Shown: positions 53,491-62,556 of the stretch, piece by piece
Layout of the letters: each line of letters opens with the position of its first letter
How positions within the stretch are numbered: position 1 is the first letter of the stretch
NCBI RefSeq assembly: GCF_003325355.1
Contig: NZ_CP030850.1
Span: 2,170,001 to 2,234,000, forward strand
DNA from: Runella rosea
GTDB taxonomy: Bacteria > Bacteroidota > Bacteroidia > Cytophagales > Spirosomataceae
Direction of reading: 5' to 3'
DNA: 64,000 nt
Notes under the pieces: model-generated
What the model was told of the DNA's origin: nothing
Database searches by the model: none
The model's input: the letters and a program-made list of their open reading frames with translations, nothing else
Position numbers and translations under genes: made by a program

Positions 53491-55573
53491 TGCTTATAGT
53501 GTTAAAATAACCGCTTTTTAAATTTGTATTTACTCCATCACTAAATAGTAAATATGATTTTGAAATGTATTCTGAAATGTCTTTATACCTTTTGGGTGTA
53601 ATTTCACTATTGGTAGAAAATAAAATTACCTGTTCTGAAAGTGTTGGATAATATTTTTTAGTTATACTATCTCTGTGTTCTTCATCAAGTCTACCTAATG
53701 GTGTATCTATAAAAATTGGTAAATTTTTAACTGATTCTTTTAAAATTGATTTAATTAAACAGGAAATATATATTTGTTTTTCCCCCGACGATAGACTTTC
53801 TTTTCTAATCTCATTATCATCTTGATCAAATAATGAAATTTTCATTCCTTGCCCCGACGCTAAAATAGTGACTTTTACATCTTCGATAAATTTAGTTTGA
53901 TTTTGTTCACTGTTCAATTTGTGCATAAGTAATTTTAATTCAGAAAGAATTGTTTTTTCCAAACTGTCTTTATGGTTGTTTTTTTGTTCATCAAGGAACT
54001 GATTTAAAACATCAATATACTGGTTGCTTTTTTTGATTTTTAGTTTATTCTGCTCGTTTATATCAACTTTCTTAACAAATGCTATTAATTGATGATTAAG
54101 CCTTATAATGTCGCCTCTAAGCTTTGTAATTTGCTGATTGTTTTCGCCAATTTGTCTATTCTTTTCAGAAATATTAAAGTCTGCTGTTTCTTTCTTAGAA
54201 GAATATTCAAGAATTAATTCGTCCTCAAGTTCTGCATCTATCTTGCTTAAAGTTTTATTCAAGTCTGATAATTTTATTTTTATTTTATTGAATTCTTCTA
54301 TTGTAGATTCAAACAAATCCTTTGATTGGGTATTAAGTAGATTAATAGCATCTTCTATGAGTTTCTTCTCTGAATTATTGAGATCGTATTCGAATTCAAG
54401 TTCTGTATATTCACTATTTACTTTGAACAGTTGTAAACCTAAAGATTGGGCCTTGTCATAATAAAACATTTTATCTTTAAAAGACATGGTTGAGTTTTGA
54501 GGTTCAGGCGGTTTGTTGAAAAGTAATTCAATAAAATTTTCAATTTTTTCTGAATATTCTTTTAAAGAGCTTTGTGAAAGTGTATTTTTTTCTTGAATTT
54601 CTAAATGTTCTTTTACCTCTTCTAGTTTTCCAGTTAAAATTGCTAGAGGAATGATTTCGCTTAATTCATTAAAACGCTCGTTGAGTTCGATTTCTTTAGA
54701 TTTTAGTTTATCAATATCTGTAATAATAGCATTTCTATCAAAGGTTGAATTGCCTAGTTTACTGTGTTGAAAAATTAGGTTTTCGTATTCTCGAACTCTT
54801 TTCTTTAAGTCATCAATCTCTTTTGACCTTTCTGCGTTTTCTTCTTCAAGGTTGTTTATCTGATCTTCAGAAATCTCAATTGCTTTTTCAATATTAATAA
54901 TTTGCTCATGCAAATTTTTAGGAGCACCTTCTTTCTTTAAATTATTTATGTAAAACTCAATATCATCAATTAACGTCTCGTATGTATCTAAACCCAATAT
55001 TTTCCCTAAAGCGTCATTTATAAAACTGCCTTCATCTTTAATTGACAAATTGGCAATTTCTGCAATTTTTTCCGCATCAAAAAAAACAAATTTTGCTGCA
55101 TCAATTGGAATGATATAATCGTTTATATAGTTTATTTTTGTATTTTCATCATCGAATAATTCAAATTTTGAATTTATGTCGACAATTGAAAGTGTTTCGT
55201 TCATTGTAGAAATATCAAAAGTTCTCTTTATTAAAATAGTATCTATATTTGGATTAGGGGTTTCAATATTTGAAATTTTGATACTTACTGAAAATTGAGT
55301 TTTATTCTCTTTTTTTGCAGTCCAGTTAATTGATTGTTGCATAAAAGAAGAGTAGTTTTTCTCTTTTTGGATTTCTTTCTTGAAATTTTCGTCTATTTGA
55401 GATATTTTCTCACCATATAAACACCAAACAATTGAGAGCAAAAAATTTGTTTTCCCGTAGCCATTTCGACCACCAATTATTATGATGTTCTTCTCGTTAC
55501 TTGTTTGAAGATCAACATCTACAGAATTGTAATATTGTCTGAAATTATTAATTTGGATATTTGAGAATTTCAT
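53483..55573 (-). CDS. DndD-like SMC-family ATPase
   Basis: A 696-residue SMC/Rad50-like protein: Walker A GGRNGYGKT (34-42), a long coiled coil (about 215-540), ABC signature LSSGEKQIYIS (594-604) and Walker B with the DndD hallmark IFIDTPLGRLDEEHRD (620-635). DndD is the ATPase of the DNA phosphorothioation machinery and also occurs in related DNA-targeting systems. Strong AT bias. It overlaps the 60-residue gene by 4 bases and the ATPase fusion by 8 bases, so the unit is tightly co-translated. Confidence 0.85.
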   Translation of the reverse strand: MKFSNIQINNFRQYYNSVDVDLQTSNEKNIIIIGGRNGYGKTNFLLSIVWCLYGEKISQIDENFKKEIQKEKNYSSFMQQSINWTAKKENKTQFSVSIKISNIETPNPNIDTILIKRTFDISTMNETLSIVDINSKFELFDDENTKINYINDYIIPIDAAKFVFFDAEKIAEIANLSIKDEGSFINDALGKILGLDTYETLIDDIEFYINNLKKEGAPKNLHEQIINIEKAIEISEDQINNLEEENAERSKEIDDLKKRVREYENLIFQHSKLGNSTFDRNAIITDIDKLKSKEIELNERFNELSEIIPLAILTGKLEEVKEHLEIQEKNTLSQSSLKEYSEKIENFIELLFNKPPEPQNSTMSFKDKMFYYDKAQSLGLQLFKVNSEYTELEFEYDLNNSEKKLIEDAINLLNTQSKDLFESTIEEFNKIKIKLSDLNKTLSKIDAELEDELILEYSSKKETADFNISEKNRQIGENNQQITKLRGDIIRLNHQLIAFVKKVDINEQNKLKIKKSNQYIDVLNQFLDEQKNNHKDSLEKTILSELKLLMHKLNSEQNQTKFIEDVKVTILASGQGMKISLFDQDDNEIRKESLSSGEKQIYISCLIKSILKESVKNLPIFIDTPLGRLDEEHRDSITKKYYPTLSEQVILFSTNSEITPKRYKDISEYISKSYLLFSDGVNTNLKSGYFNTISND

Positions 55574-55752
55574 TTTGTTGATTTTTCAATTATGTCATTG
55601 ATTTTTTGTTGATGATAATTGTTTCTTTTTAGCAACTTTTTTGTCCTAACAGATTCAATTAAGGATTTTAAATGATTATAATCAATACCTTTCTCATCGG
55701 ATATTTCTTTAAGCCTTTGCTCTTGTAATTTTTTATTTTCTACGACTTTCAT
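55570..55752 (-). CDS. Small charged protein of the DndD-like operon
   Basis: A 60-residue, Lys/Glu-rich helical protein (MKVVENKKLQEQRLKEISDE, then GIDYNHLKSLIESVRTKKLL). It overlaps the 825-residue gene by 20 bases and the DndD-like gene by 4. Small accessory proteins of this size accompany DndD-type ATPases in DNA-modification clusters; assignment to that group is by position and character, not by a clear motif. Confidence 0.6.
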   Translation of the reverse strand: MKVVENKKLQEQRLKEISDEKGIDYNHLKSLIESVRTKKLLKRNNYHQQKINDIIEKSTK

Positions 55753-58210
55753 ATTTGTTTGTTTGAATTATTTTTGCGATTTCTATAAAAATGCATTCTT
55801 CTTCTTTTTTTAAGCACCCTTGATTAAATTTTGTTCGCTGTTTGTAAAAAAATTTATAAAGACTTTCTTCGCCCATTTTATTGGCTGAAGGCAATCTTCT
55901 GTTTTCTATTATAAACTGTTTGAGTTTGTTGTATTTTTCTATATCGTTGACTTTTCTTTTTTGTAATGTTTCTTTTTCGAATTTATTAATAACTTCTTTT
56001 ATTAAACTGCATTTTTTGTCATCTAAAGCGATTTTTTTTATTTTCCTTACTTGAATTTTGTACCACCTGTTAAGTATTAGTTCTGTGTCAGGGCATCCAC
56101 TTGAGAATGGCAATCTATTGTTCGCGTTTAAAAAATCTGTAAGCTCGTCAAATCTTTCTTCCCAAGTTTTTTTTTCATTTATTTTTGAGCCATCGGATAA
56201 TATATATTTGTCTTCATATATTTTTTGAGATAAGCCTATTATTGAGTTTTTATAAAAAATAAATGTTTCTGATTCATCTAGCTTTAAGTTCTGAATAATG
56301 CTATATTCATTGGAATTAGGTCTAAATTGAAGTACATATGATGCGATTTTTGATATATGTTGAGGAGATGAGTTGTTTTCTAAATACTCGATTACTATTT
56401 GGCGGATGGTTCCTCCTTTAATATTGTCCTTTTCCTTTTCCCATTTTTTTAAACCATAAGTGCTACTTCTACCAAAGTAAATTATTTCACTTGTTCTTTG
56501 AAGACTTCCACGAAGGGAGTCAACACTCTTCGTAATTTCAGGGTAATCTTTTTGAATTAAATTATATATTACTTCTATTTTAGATGGAATACCGATTTTT
56601 TCTAAAACCTCTATTGCATATTCAGTAACTTGTTTTACTGTATTTCTTTTAAATACTAATGTTTCGTAAAGATCTAAGTAAAGTTCAAACTCTTGATTAA
56701 TTATTTTTTCTGAAATTGATAAAATTATTGGCAATATTATTTTTTTTTCTGTTTTTAAAAAGTTTGTTAAATAACTTAGAAAGTTAAAGCTATAAGTATC
56801 ATTAATACGTTCATTTAATCTGCCATTAATGTCATCGACTAATGCATTAAAATCAAATTCTTTACTTATGTTTCTATTTACTAAATAAAAGTTCTTCCAA
56901 TTATGGCGATTCCTATGTTTAATATATTTAGGCTCTAATACGTCTTCAATATTCCCAATAAGTTCAAAATTTTTAGAAATGTAGATAAAAATTATGAATA
57001 AGTTAAATTCATTTGAAAAGTTAGTTTTATTGAGTGTATTTATGCTATAGTTTAAATCTTCGTCAATTCTAATAAAGTCTTGATTTATGTCAATTCCGTA
57101 TTTTTGGAGTAGATTTTCATCTATATTTTTGATAAATTGAAGTTTGTTAAACATTTCATCTAAACAATTTTTTCTTATTTGCCTAGCTCTTTCTTTTGTT
57201 ATGTTTAAATCTTTACCAACTTGTGTTAAAGTTAGTTCTTGTTGATCTTTATATATTTTAACCGATTTCTGAAAAACAATATTTTGATGACTTTTAAATA
57301 AAGCATTATTTTTGATTAGGAAATCTACTAAATTAAAAATTGATAAATTTTCAAGTATTTCATTTGGTATTTCAGATATAAGAAATGTTTTATTTATGTA
57401 AAATTTGTTTTTTAGAGCAATTAATTTGCTTTCATTTTCAACTTTGCCTACTATTTCAATAAAAACCTTTATTGAATCAATAAATTGTTCAATTTCGTTT
57501 GTTGTTTTTGTTCCAACATTTTTAATATCTTTAATTGAAAATTGATCATTTGTTAATATATTATCACTTACATTTCTGATTTTTAGATTACCTTTTAGAA
57601 ATGAAACTATTGCATTTTTGCTTCTATTTGAAAGATTATTTGAATTGCTTTCTATAAAACTATTAATTACTTCTCTTTGGCTTCTTGTTAGAGTGGATAT
57701 TAATGCAACAAAAGGGTTTTCTCTTGTAGGAACGGTGAGTTTGGTAATGTTTTCTTTATCAATGTACTTTAAGCATAAATTTGTTAGTTCTTCATTGGAT
57801 TTACTACCACAGTTCCTAAGATTTAAAAAGGTTTTGTTATTTTGATAATATTCTAAAAGTGATTTTAAATCCCTCAAGCTGTTGCTTTTACATACGTTAT
57901 ATGAACGTATACTTATATTTTCATAATCGATTATTTCTTCTATTGAGATTGTTTCTGTAAAAATATTTTCCTTTATAGGAAGAATGTTGATTGCATTTTC
58001 ATTTTCAATGTATTTTATACATAACGTAATTAGTTCTTTGTTGGATTTATTACCACAGTTTCTAAGATTAATAAAGGTTTTATTTTTTTTGTAATAGTTT
58101 AATATTGATTTTAAGTCCTTTAAACCATTGTTTTTACATACAGTAAACGAACGTATACTTATGTTTTCATGGCTAAATATTTCATTTATTTGTATTTTGT
58201 GTTTACTCAT
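55733..58210 (-). CDS. Multi-domain DNA-binding protein: alpha-CTD repeats, sigma-4-like HTH, HARE-like HTH
   Basis: An 825-residue protein and first gene of the unit. Residues 12-69 and 94-151 are near-copies of an RNA polymerase alpha-CTD-like helix-hairpin fold (ENISIRSFTVCKNNGLKDLK, then INLRNCGNKSNKEL); a third, weaker unit lies at about 226-248 (KDIKNVGTKTTNEI). Residues 326-351 form a sigma region-4-like HTH (LTLTQVGKDLNITKERARQI). Residues about 528-590 resemble a HARE-type winged helix (YAIEVLEKIGIPSKIEVIYN, ending YGLKKW), followed by a second winged helix (602-663) and two helicase-associated-like repeats (683-722, 757-795; FxxxNNRLP pattern). It is the probable DNA-recognition subunit. 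Confidence 0.72.
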   Translation of the reverse strand: MSKHKIQINEIFSHENISIRSFTVCKNNGLKDLKSILNYYKKNKTFINLRNCGNKSNKELITLCIKYIENENAINILPIKENIFTETISIEEIIDYENISIRSYNVCKSNSLRDLKSLLEYYQNNKTFLNLRNCGSKSNEELTNLCLKYIDKENITKLTVPTRENPFVALISTLTRSQREVINSFIESNSNNLSNRSKNAIVSFLKGNLKIRNVSDNILTNDQFSIKDIKNVGTKTTNEIEQFIDSIKVFIEIVGKVENESKLIALKNKFYINKTFLISEIPNEILENLSIFNLVDFLIKNNALFKSHQNIVFQKSVKIYKDQQELTLTQVGKDLNITKERARQIRKNCLDEMFNKLQFIKNIDENLLQKYGIDINQDFIRIDEDLNYSINTLNKTNFSNEFNLFIIFIYISKNFELIGNIEDVLEPKYIKHRNRHNWKNFYLVNRNISKEFDFNALVDDINGRLNERINDTYSFNFLSYLTNFLKTEKKIILPIILSISEKIINQEFELYLDLYETLVFKRNTVKQVTEYAIEVLEKIGIPSKIEVIYNLIQKDYPEITKSVDSLRGSLQRTSEIIYFGRSSTYGLKKWEKEKDNIKGGTIRQIVIEYLENNSSPQHISKIASYVLQFRPNSNEYSIIQNLKLDESETFIFYKNSIIGLSQKIYEDKYILSDGSKINEKKTWEERFDELTDFLNANNRLPFSSGCPDTELILNRWYKIQVRKIKKIALDDKKCSLIKEVINKFEKETLQKRKVNDIEKYNKLKQFIIENRRLPSANKMGEESLYKFFYKQRTKFNQGCLKKEEECIFIEIAKIIQTNKYESRRK

Positions 58211-58718
58211 ATTTTTACTTGATATTTTCTGTGATAAAATATTATTATTTTAAATTTTATGAAGTTGCCTAGTCTTAACTTATACCAAAATTTAAATCAG
58301 AAATATATTATTTTGTTAATTTTTATATAGTTTTGTGTCGTTAATTCTACTTTTTTGTGTAAAATATATTCATATTTCTATTTTTTTAGAATTATAGAAT
58401 TCTTTGTACTAAAATGTTACACATTTTAAATTTAACTTTCCAAATTATCTACGTAAAATATCCACTTTTTATTTTCTTAGAGCGTGTTGGGTAATTATGT
58501 TTGGTAACTGGCATAATACGTTGTAACATTACTTAAATGTTAACCAAAAGTAGCCAGACAACCAAGGCAAAACACTTTTATATATTTTGATTGGCTTCTG
58601 TAAACTATAGCCTTGTTCCTAACTGCTTAAATCTTTGGACTGGTTTGTAGCTCAAACTAGAACAAAAATGATAGACAATCTGATTAAAAATGTGCGATTG
58701 TTCTGCAGTGGTAGAAAA
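58211..58718. other. AT-rich intergenic region between the two modules
   Basis: It contains the upstream region of the DndDE-like operon and hairpin C at its right end. No gene was recognised; the frame at 58635-58817 is a shadow of the kinase gene. Confidence 0.55.
58556..58600. repeat. Hairpin C of the island hairpin family
   Basis: CAGACAACCAAGGCAAAACA on the left matches the same position in hairpin B with 3 changes in 23 bases over the extended region; the right side TTTTGATTGGCTTCTG pairs imperfectly. It lies 119 bases beyond the stop of the kinase gene, between the two modules. Confidence 0.65.
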
Positions 58719-60533
58719 TTAGTTACTATTTATAATTTTTACAATGTACCATTTGTTATTAAGTTTTGTCAAGTCAAAGTATTGGTCATAATATCCTGCT
58801 CCATTATATGTATCTGATGCATAGTATTTTGCATGCACAATGGCTTTTAGCCCATCATTACTAACTTCAGTTACTTCTGTAATTTCTACCTTATTTACAC
58901 CTCCAAAAGCTTGGGATGAACAAAACCATGCCTTCCCTTTTTTCTCCCAAAATGGATTATAAGTTACTTGCCAAGCTCTTTCGCAATCTGCATTATTCAA
59001 GGCTAACAAGAATATCATGCTTATTTCTTCGGCAGTAGTATTATTAGATAGTGTGCCAGATGATACAGCAGTATCAACGGCAGACGTATCAAGTTCAGCA
59101 AAATTATTAGGTGGTGCATCAGATAATATAGCAGTAGTATCAACTAATATAGCAGTAGTATCAACAGCAACACTTATGTCATTGGCAACCAAAGTGGAGT
59201 CTGTTGTAGGAGGATAGACTATGTTTTCTTGTTTTTTTCCTAAACTTATTATGGCAAGCACAATGACAGTAAATGCAATTACAAATATAACTACTTTTAC
59301 CCATTCATTATCTTGCGGAGCAGGTACAGGTTGTTGAGTTTTTATTATTATAGGTGGATTTTTTTGTTGAAAGTTAATCCATATTTCTGACTGATTTTTA
59401 TTAATAAAAACAGTAGTGTATTGGTCTTCATACTTCAATCTAAGAGTTTTAGCAGTGTATTCATCTTTATCTAAGACACAAGGGGTGGTACCAATTTTTT
59501 GAAAAGCACTATTAAAAATGGTAGCCCCCGAAGGGTTAGAAAGTATTTTTATAAAATCAGTTTTAGGTTGCGTAGCTATGGGTTCGGTAAAGTCATTATT
59601 GCCTTGTTCTTGATTAGGGCTTTTAAACATTGTTATCTGCTCCACATTTTCTGGCAATGAATCGCAAAAAGCTCTCAGCTTTGACAAGTAAAATGATAGA
59701 GAAGGCTTATTAAGCCTGGAGAGACGTTGAACAAGCGCAGAATTATCAAAGTCTATAAAATCTTGACCAATAAATAATGTGTTTTGCAATGTATTGAAAC
59801 CTCCTTGCATCACTTCTAACCATAGACTTTTATCGTATTTTAATGCTTCTATGGCACAAATAATCACCCAAAATGAAAACCTGTCTATTTTCTCATTATA
59901 GTCAAGATGTGAACGTTCGGGATGTTGGAATTCTGTTAATCCTCTCTCAAGGCTGTGTTTTCCCGAAAGTGGAGGGACATACATTCCATCATAATCTATT
60001 AATTTGACTACACTCTCACCTCCGTCATTCTTGCTAACGATAACATTTCCACATTGTAGGTCTCCATGTCCAACTTTATGCTTCTCCAAACTTTTGCTAA
60101 CCTCAACAAGTTGTTTTTGCAGTTCGGTAAGTGCTTTATTATCATGAAGTTTATGTCCGATATAATCATTCAACAACTCTCCTTCTACCCAATCCATTTT
60201 AATAATTGGATAGCCCCTGTTTCCTACTTTGATTTCTGCCTCTAATAGTTCAAATTCTGTTTGCCAAGTGGTGTCAATTTTTCTCAGATAAGAAGAAACT
60301 TCTCGGTATCGTTCTATTTTATCATTTTCAGCACTTGTAAAACAACGTATCGCATATTTATTATCTAATTCGTCTTTTGCTTTGAAAACCACAGCAAAAG
60401 CCCCACTACCATACGAGTAAATCTTGATAGGTGTGATTCTTGAAGGTATGAAAGTTAAATTTGACAGCGTTTTTAACGAAGTACCTCCTTTACTTTGAAT
60501 CACCTGATTATATTCAGAAACGCTCGGAAACAT
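58719..60533 (-). CDS. TerY-module Ser/Thr kinase-like protein with PEGA and extracytoplasmic domain
   Basis: A 604-residue protein: kinase domain (about 30-290) with Gly loop GSGAFAVVFKA, catalytic HGDLQCGN (156-163) and IDYDGMY in place of DFG; the usual beta-3 Lys of VAIK is Arg63 (YAIRCF). A PEGA-like strand region follows (about 326-390; ILSNPSGATIFNSAFQKIGT), then one TM helix (about 411-431), a Thr/Ala/Asp-rich linker containing a 21-bp tandem repeat (59125-59166), and an NTF2/DUF4878-like C-terminal domain (ADCERAWQVTYNPFWEKKGK). It begins on a TAATG shared with the phosphatase stop. Third member of the TerY phosphorylation triad. Confidence 0.82.
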   Translation of the reverse strand: MFPSVSEYNQVIQSKGGTSLKTLSNLTFIPSRITPIKIYSYGSGAFAVVFKAKDELDNKYAIRCFTSAENDKIERYREVSSYLRKIDTTWQTEFELLEAEIKVGNRGYPIIKMDWVEGELLNDYIGHKLHDNKALTELQKQLVEVSKSLEKHKVGHGDLQCGNVIVSKNDGGESVVKLIDYDGMYVPPLSGKHSLERGLTEFQHPERSHLDYNEKIDRFSFWVIICAIEALKYDKSLWLEVMQGGFNTLQNTLFIGQDFIDFDNSALVQRLSRLNKPSLSFYLSKLRAFCDSLPENVEQITMFKSPNQEQGNNDFTEPIATQPKTDFIKILSNPSGATIFNSAFQKIGTTPCVLDKDEYTAKTLRLKYEDQYTTVFINKNQSEIWINFQQKNPPIIIKTQQPVPAPQDNEWVKVVIFVIAFTVIVLAIISLGKKQENIVYPPTTDSTLVANDISVAVDTTAILVDTTAILSDAPPNNFAELDTSAVDTAVSSGTLSNNTTAEEISMIFLLALNNADCERAWQVTYNPFWEKKGKAWFCSSQAFGGVNKVEITEVTEVSNDGLKAIVHAKYYASDTYNGAGYYDQYFDLTKLNNKWYIVKIINSN

Positions 60534-61729
60534 TAGTTTTTATGCTTTTTGGGTTTTACTGTTTCTTTTTTCAAACCGTTTTGGATAGTATCAATTTGGG
60601 TATCCTGTTGTATTTTATCTGTACTGGTCTTCTTTTCGGAGTTTTCGATTTTGTCTTTAAGTTTCTTAATCTCAGTAATTTTTTCTTCTACTTTCGCTTC
60701 ATAATCCTGTACTTGACTTTCTAAGCGTTTAATTTTCTCTTCTTCTTTGTTTTGAAAATTATTGTATAGAAAAAATAGATTAAGGATAGTTATTAGCCCT
60801 ACGCAAATTATCAAAAGTGTTTTTTGAAGTTTGGAATCTTTCCTGATTTCAGACAAATCCTGTCTTAGTCGAGTAATTTCTTGAAACAGTTGTTGCATAT
60901 CATTACCTGTTAGTTCGTTATTGTAGTAGTTTAATTCTGAGGGAATAAACTCAAACTCTTTCTCTTTTGGGAAGCTAAAATCAGTAGGTGGGAATATTTC
61001 TTGAACAGCCTCAGAATGAATATCTTGAATTATAATTGCAGTTATATCATCTTCTTCGAGCCACCTTTGTTCCCACTGTTCTAAACAAAATGTGTGTAAA
61101 TTTTCAAAATCGTTGATTTGCAGTAGAGTATTACAAGTACTGGGGTTTTTCAACATCAACCTACTGAGGGCATCACTGGCCAAAATTATGGTATCACCTT
61201 GTTGAAGATGAATGACATGCTGGACAAAAAAATCCTTATTTATTTCATTATCAGATAGTTTAGCGGTATTCAAAAAATGCTTTTTTTCGTCTAACTCATC
61301 TAAAGATGTAGAGGGAAATGATATGATTTTATCTGACCTTAGAATAAAAGTGTTTGAATCTCCACAGCTAATAATTGACAATGTATTATCATTCTTAATT
61401 ATGGCACCAATGAACGTAGATGTTGCCCCTCTTTTTAGCTTGTCCCTTTCAAGTGAAGCAATGGCAGGGTTAGGACTAAACTCGTACTTTAGTTTTGAAA
61501 ATTCTTCGGCACAGCTCTTAAAAAGCCCAATCAAAGCATCAGGTTCAAATGCTGGATTTTCAATAAATCTTTTTGTTATGAGGTCTGCCCATAGTTCTGG
61601 GTTAAAACTTTGGGTAGCACCATCAGCGATAGCATAGCATCTGGTTTCCTGTGAGTAAGCATACTTATCTTGTATATAATTGTACTTATAAGATGCTCTT
61701 TTGTGTAATTGAAGAATTTTTAGAGCCAT
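60533..61729 (-). CDS. TerY-module PP2C-type phosphatase with TM and coiled coil
   Basis: A 398-residue protein. The PP2C core (1-235) shows CYAIADGATQSF (Asp36), KRGATSTFIGAIIK, SCGDSNTFILR, ILASDALSRLM (Asp186) and EEDDITAIII (Asp227/228), the metal ligands of the family. A TM helix follows at about 304-322 and then a charged coiled coil (325-380). It shares a TAATG with the vWA gene before it and the kinase after it. Predicted to reverse phosphorylation by the kinase. Confidence 0.88.
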   Translation of the reverse strand: MALKILQLHKRASYKYNYIQDKYAYSQETRCYAIADGATQSFNPELWADLITKRFIENPAFEPDALIGLFKSCAEEFSKLKYEFSPNPAIASLERDKLKRGATSTFIGAIIKNDNTLSIISCGDSNTFILRSDKIISFPSTSLDELDEKKHFLNTAKLSDNEINKDFFVQHVIHLQQGDTIILASDALSRLMLKNPSTCNTLLQINDFENLHTFCLEQWEQRWLEEDDITAIIIQDIHSEAVQEIFPPTDFSFPKEKEFEFIPSELNYYNNELTGNDMQQLFQEITRLRQDLSEIRKDSKLQKTLLIICVGLITILNLFFLYNNFQNKEEEKIKRLESQVQDYEAKVEEKITEIKKLKDKIENSEKKTSTDKIQQDTQIDTIQNGLKKETVKPKKHKN

Positions 61730-62544
61730 TACACTGGGTTAGAACCGATATTTAAGAAATTGATTAAATCGGTAGCATTACCGTTGAAAATATATCCTCT
61801 TGCATTTGACTGAAGATTGTAACCTCTGTTCTGAGCAAGCCGAATCATATTTTCATTGAGAGGAGTAGCTGTTTCAAAAAGTAATTGAGCAAACTTATCA
61901 TTATTGTCTCTCAATTCAGTCGGAAACAGAATTCTATCACCTATTCTTGATGAGATATGAATGTTTAAGATATTGACCGTACCATAATTGGTGGATAAGG
62001 CTTTTATTTGCTCTATTTCATTTCTTAGGAAATTAAAGCCATTACCTGCATCAGTAGCCTCCCCATCAGTGATATTGATAATTATAGGAGGATGACAATC
62101 TCTGTGATTACCCCATTGTATCCAGTCCGTACAAAGTCTCCTTGCATTTTCAAATGCTTTTGTCATTGGGGTTGCGCCATTGGAGTAAGGTTTTATCCAT
62201 ATAGGTTTGTCATTTTCGACAACTAGTGGATAATCAAAAATATTTTTAATAGACACTACCCATTTATTGGTCAAAGCCCCTTCCCATGCGGACTGTACCC
62301 CATTTTGTCCATCTTTTCCATATCCGATAATAGCTAACTCAAATCGGTTTTTTAATTCTCCACCACCACTAATACATCGAAGTCCAACTTCATATATTAC
62401 ATCATTGATAGCATTGGCGAGTTCAATTGCTTTGGTGTGAGAAGCGTTCCCAAATTTTTCATTCATCGAACCACTTTGGTCTATTAGATAGACTATTAAA
62501 CAGGGGTTTGTACTACTTATAGTTAAATTACGAAGGTCAAACAT
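61729..62544 (-). CDS. TerY-like von Willebrand factor A protein
   Basis: A 271-residue vWA protein with an intact MIDAS: DQSGSM (22-27), the Thr in SNGATPMTKAFENA and the Asp in INITDGEATD. It resembles TerY, the vWA partner of kinase and PP2C in the TerY phosphorylation triad, which has been reported to act in anti-phage defence and in metal/stress systems. It is the first of the three coupled genes and lies 12 bases after the DUF805 gene. Confidence 0.88.
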   Translation of the reverse strand: MFDLRNLTISSTNPCLIVYLIDQSGSMNEKFGNASHTKAIELANAINDVIYEVGLRCISGGGELKNRFELAIIGYGKDGQNGVQSAWEGALTNKWVVSIKNIFDYPLVVENDKPIWIKPYSNGATPMTKAFENARRLCTDWIQWGNHRDCHPPIIINITDGEATDAGNGFNFLRNEIEQIKALSTNYGTVNILNIHISSRIGDRILFPTELRDNNDKFAQLLFETATPLNENMIRLAQNRGYNLQSNARGYIFNGNATDLINFLNIGSNPV

Positions 62545-62556
62545 GGCTCACTTTAA

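Noticed and set aside
51910-58210. Naming the module a complete Dnd phosphorothioation system
   Set aside because: No DndA, DndB or DndC homologue is present in the window, so only DndD- and DndE-like parts are supported.
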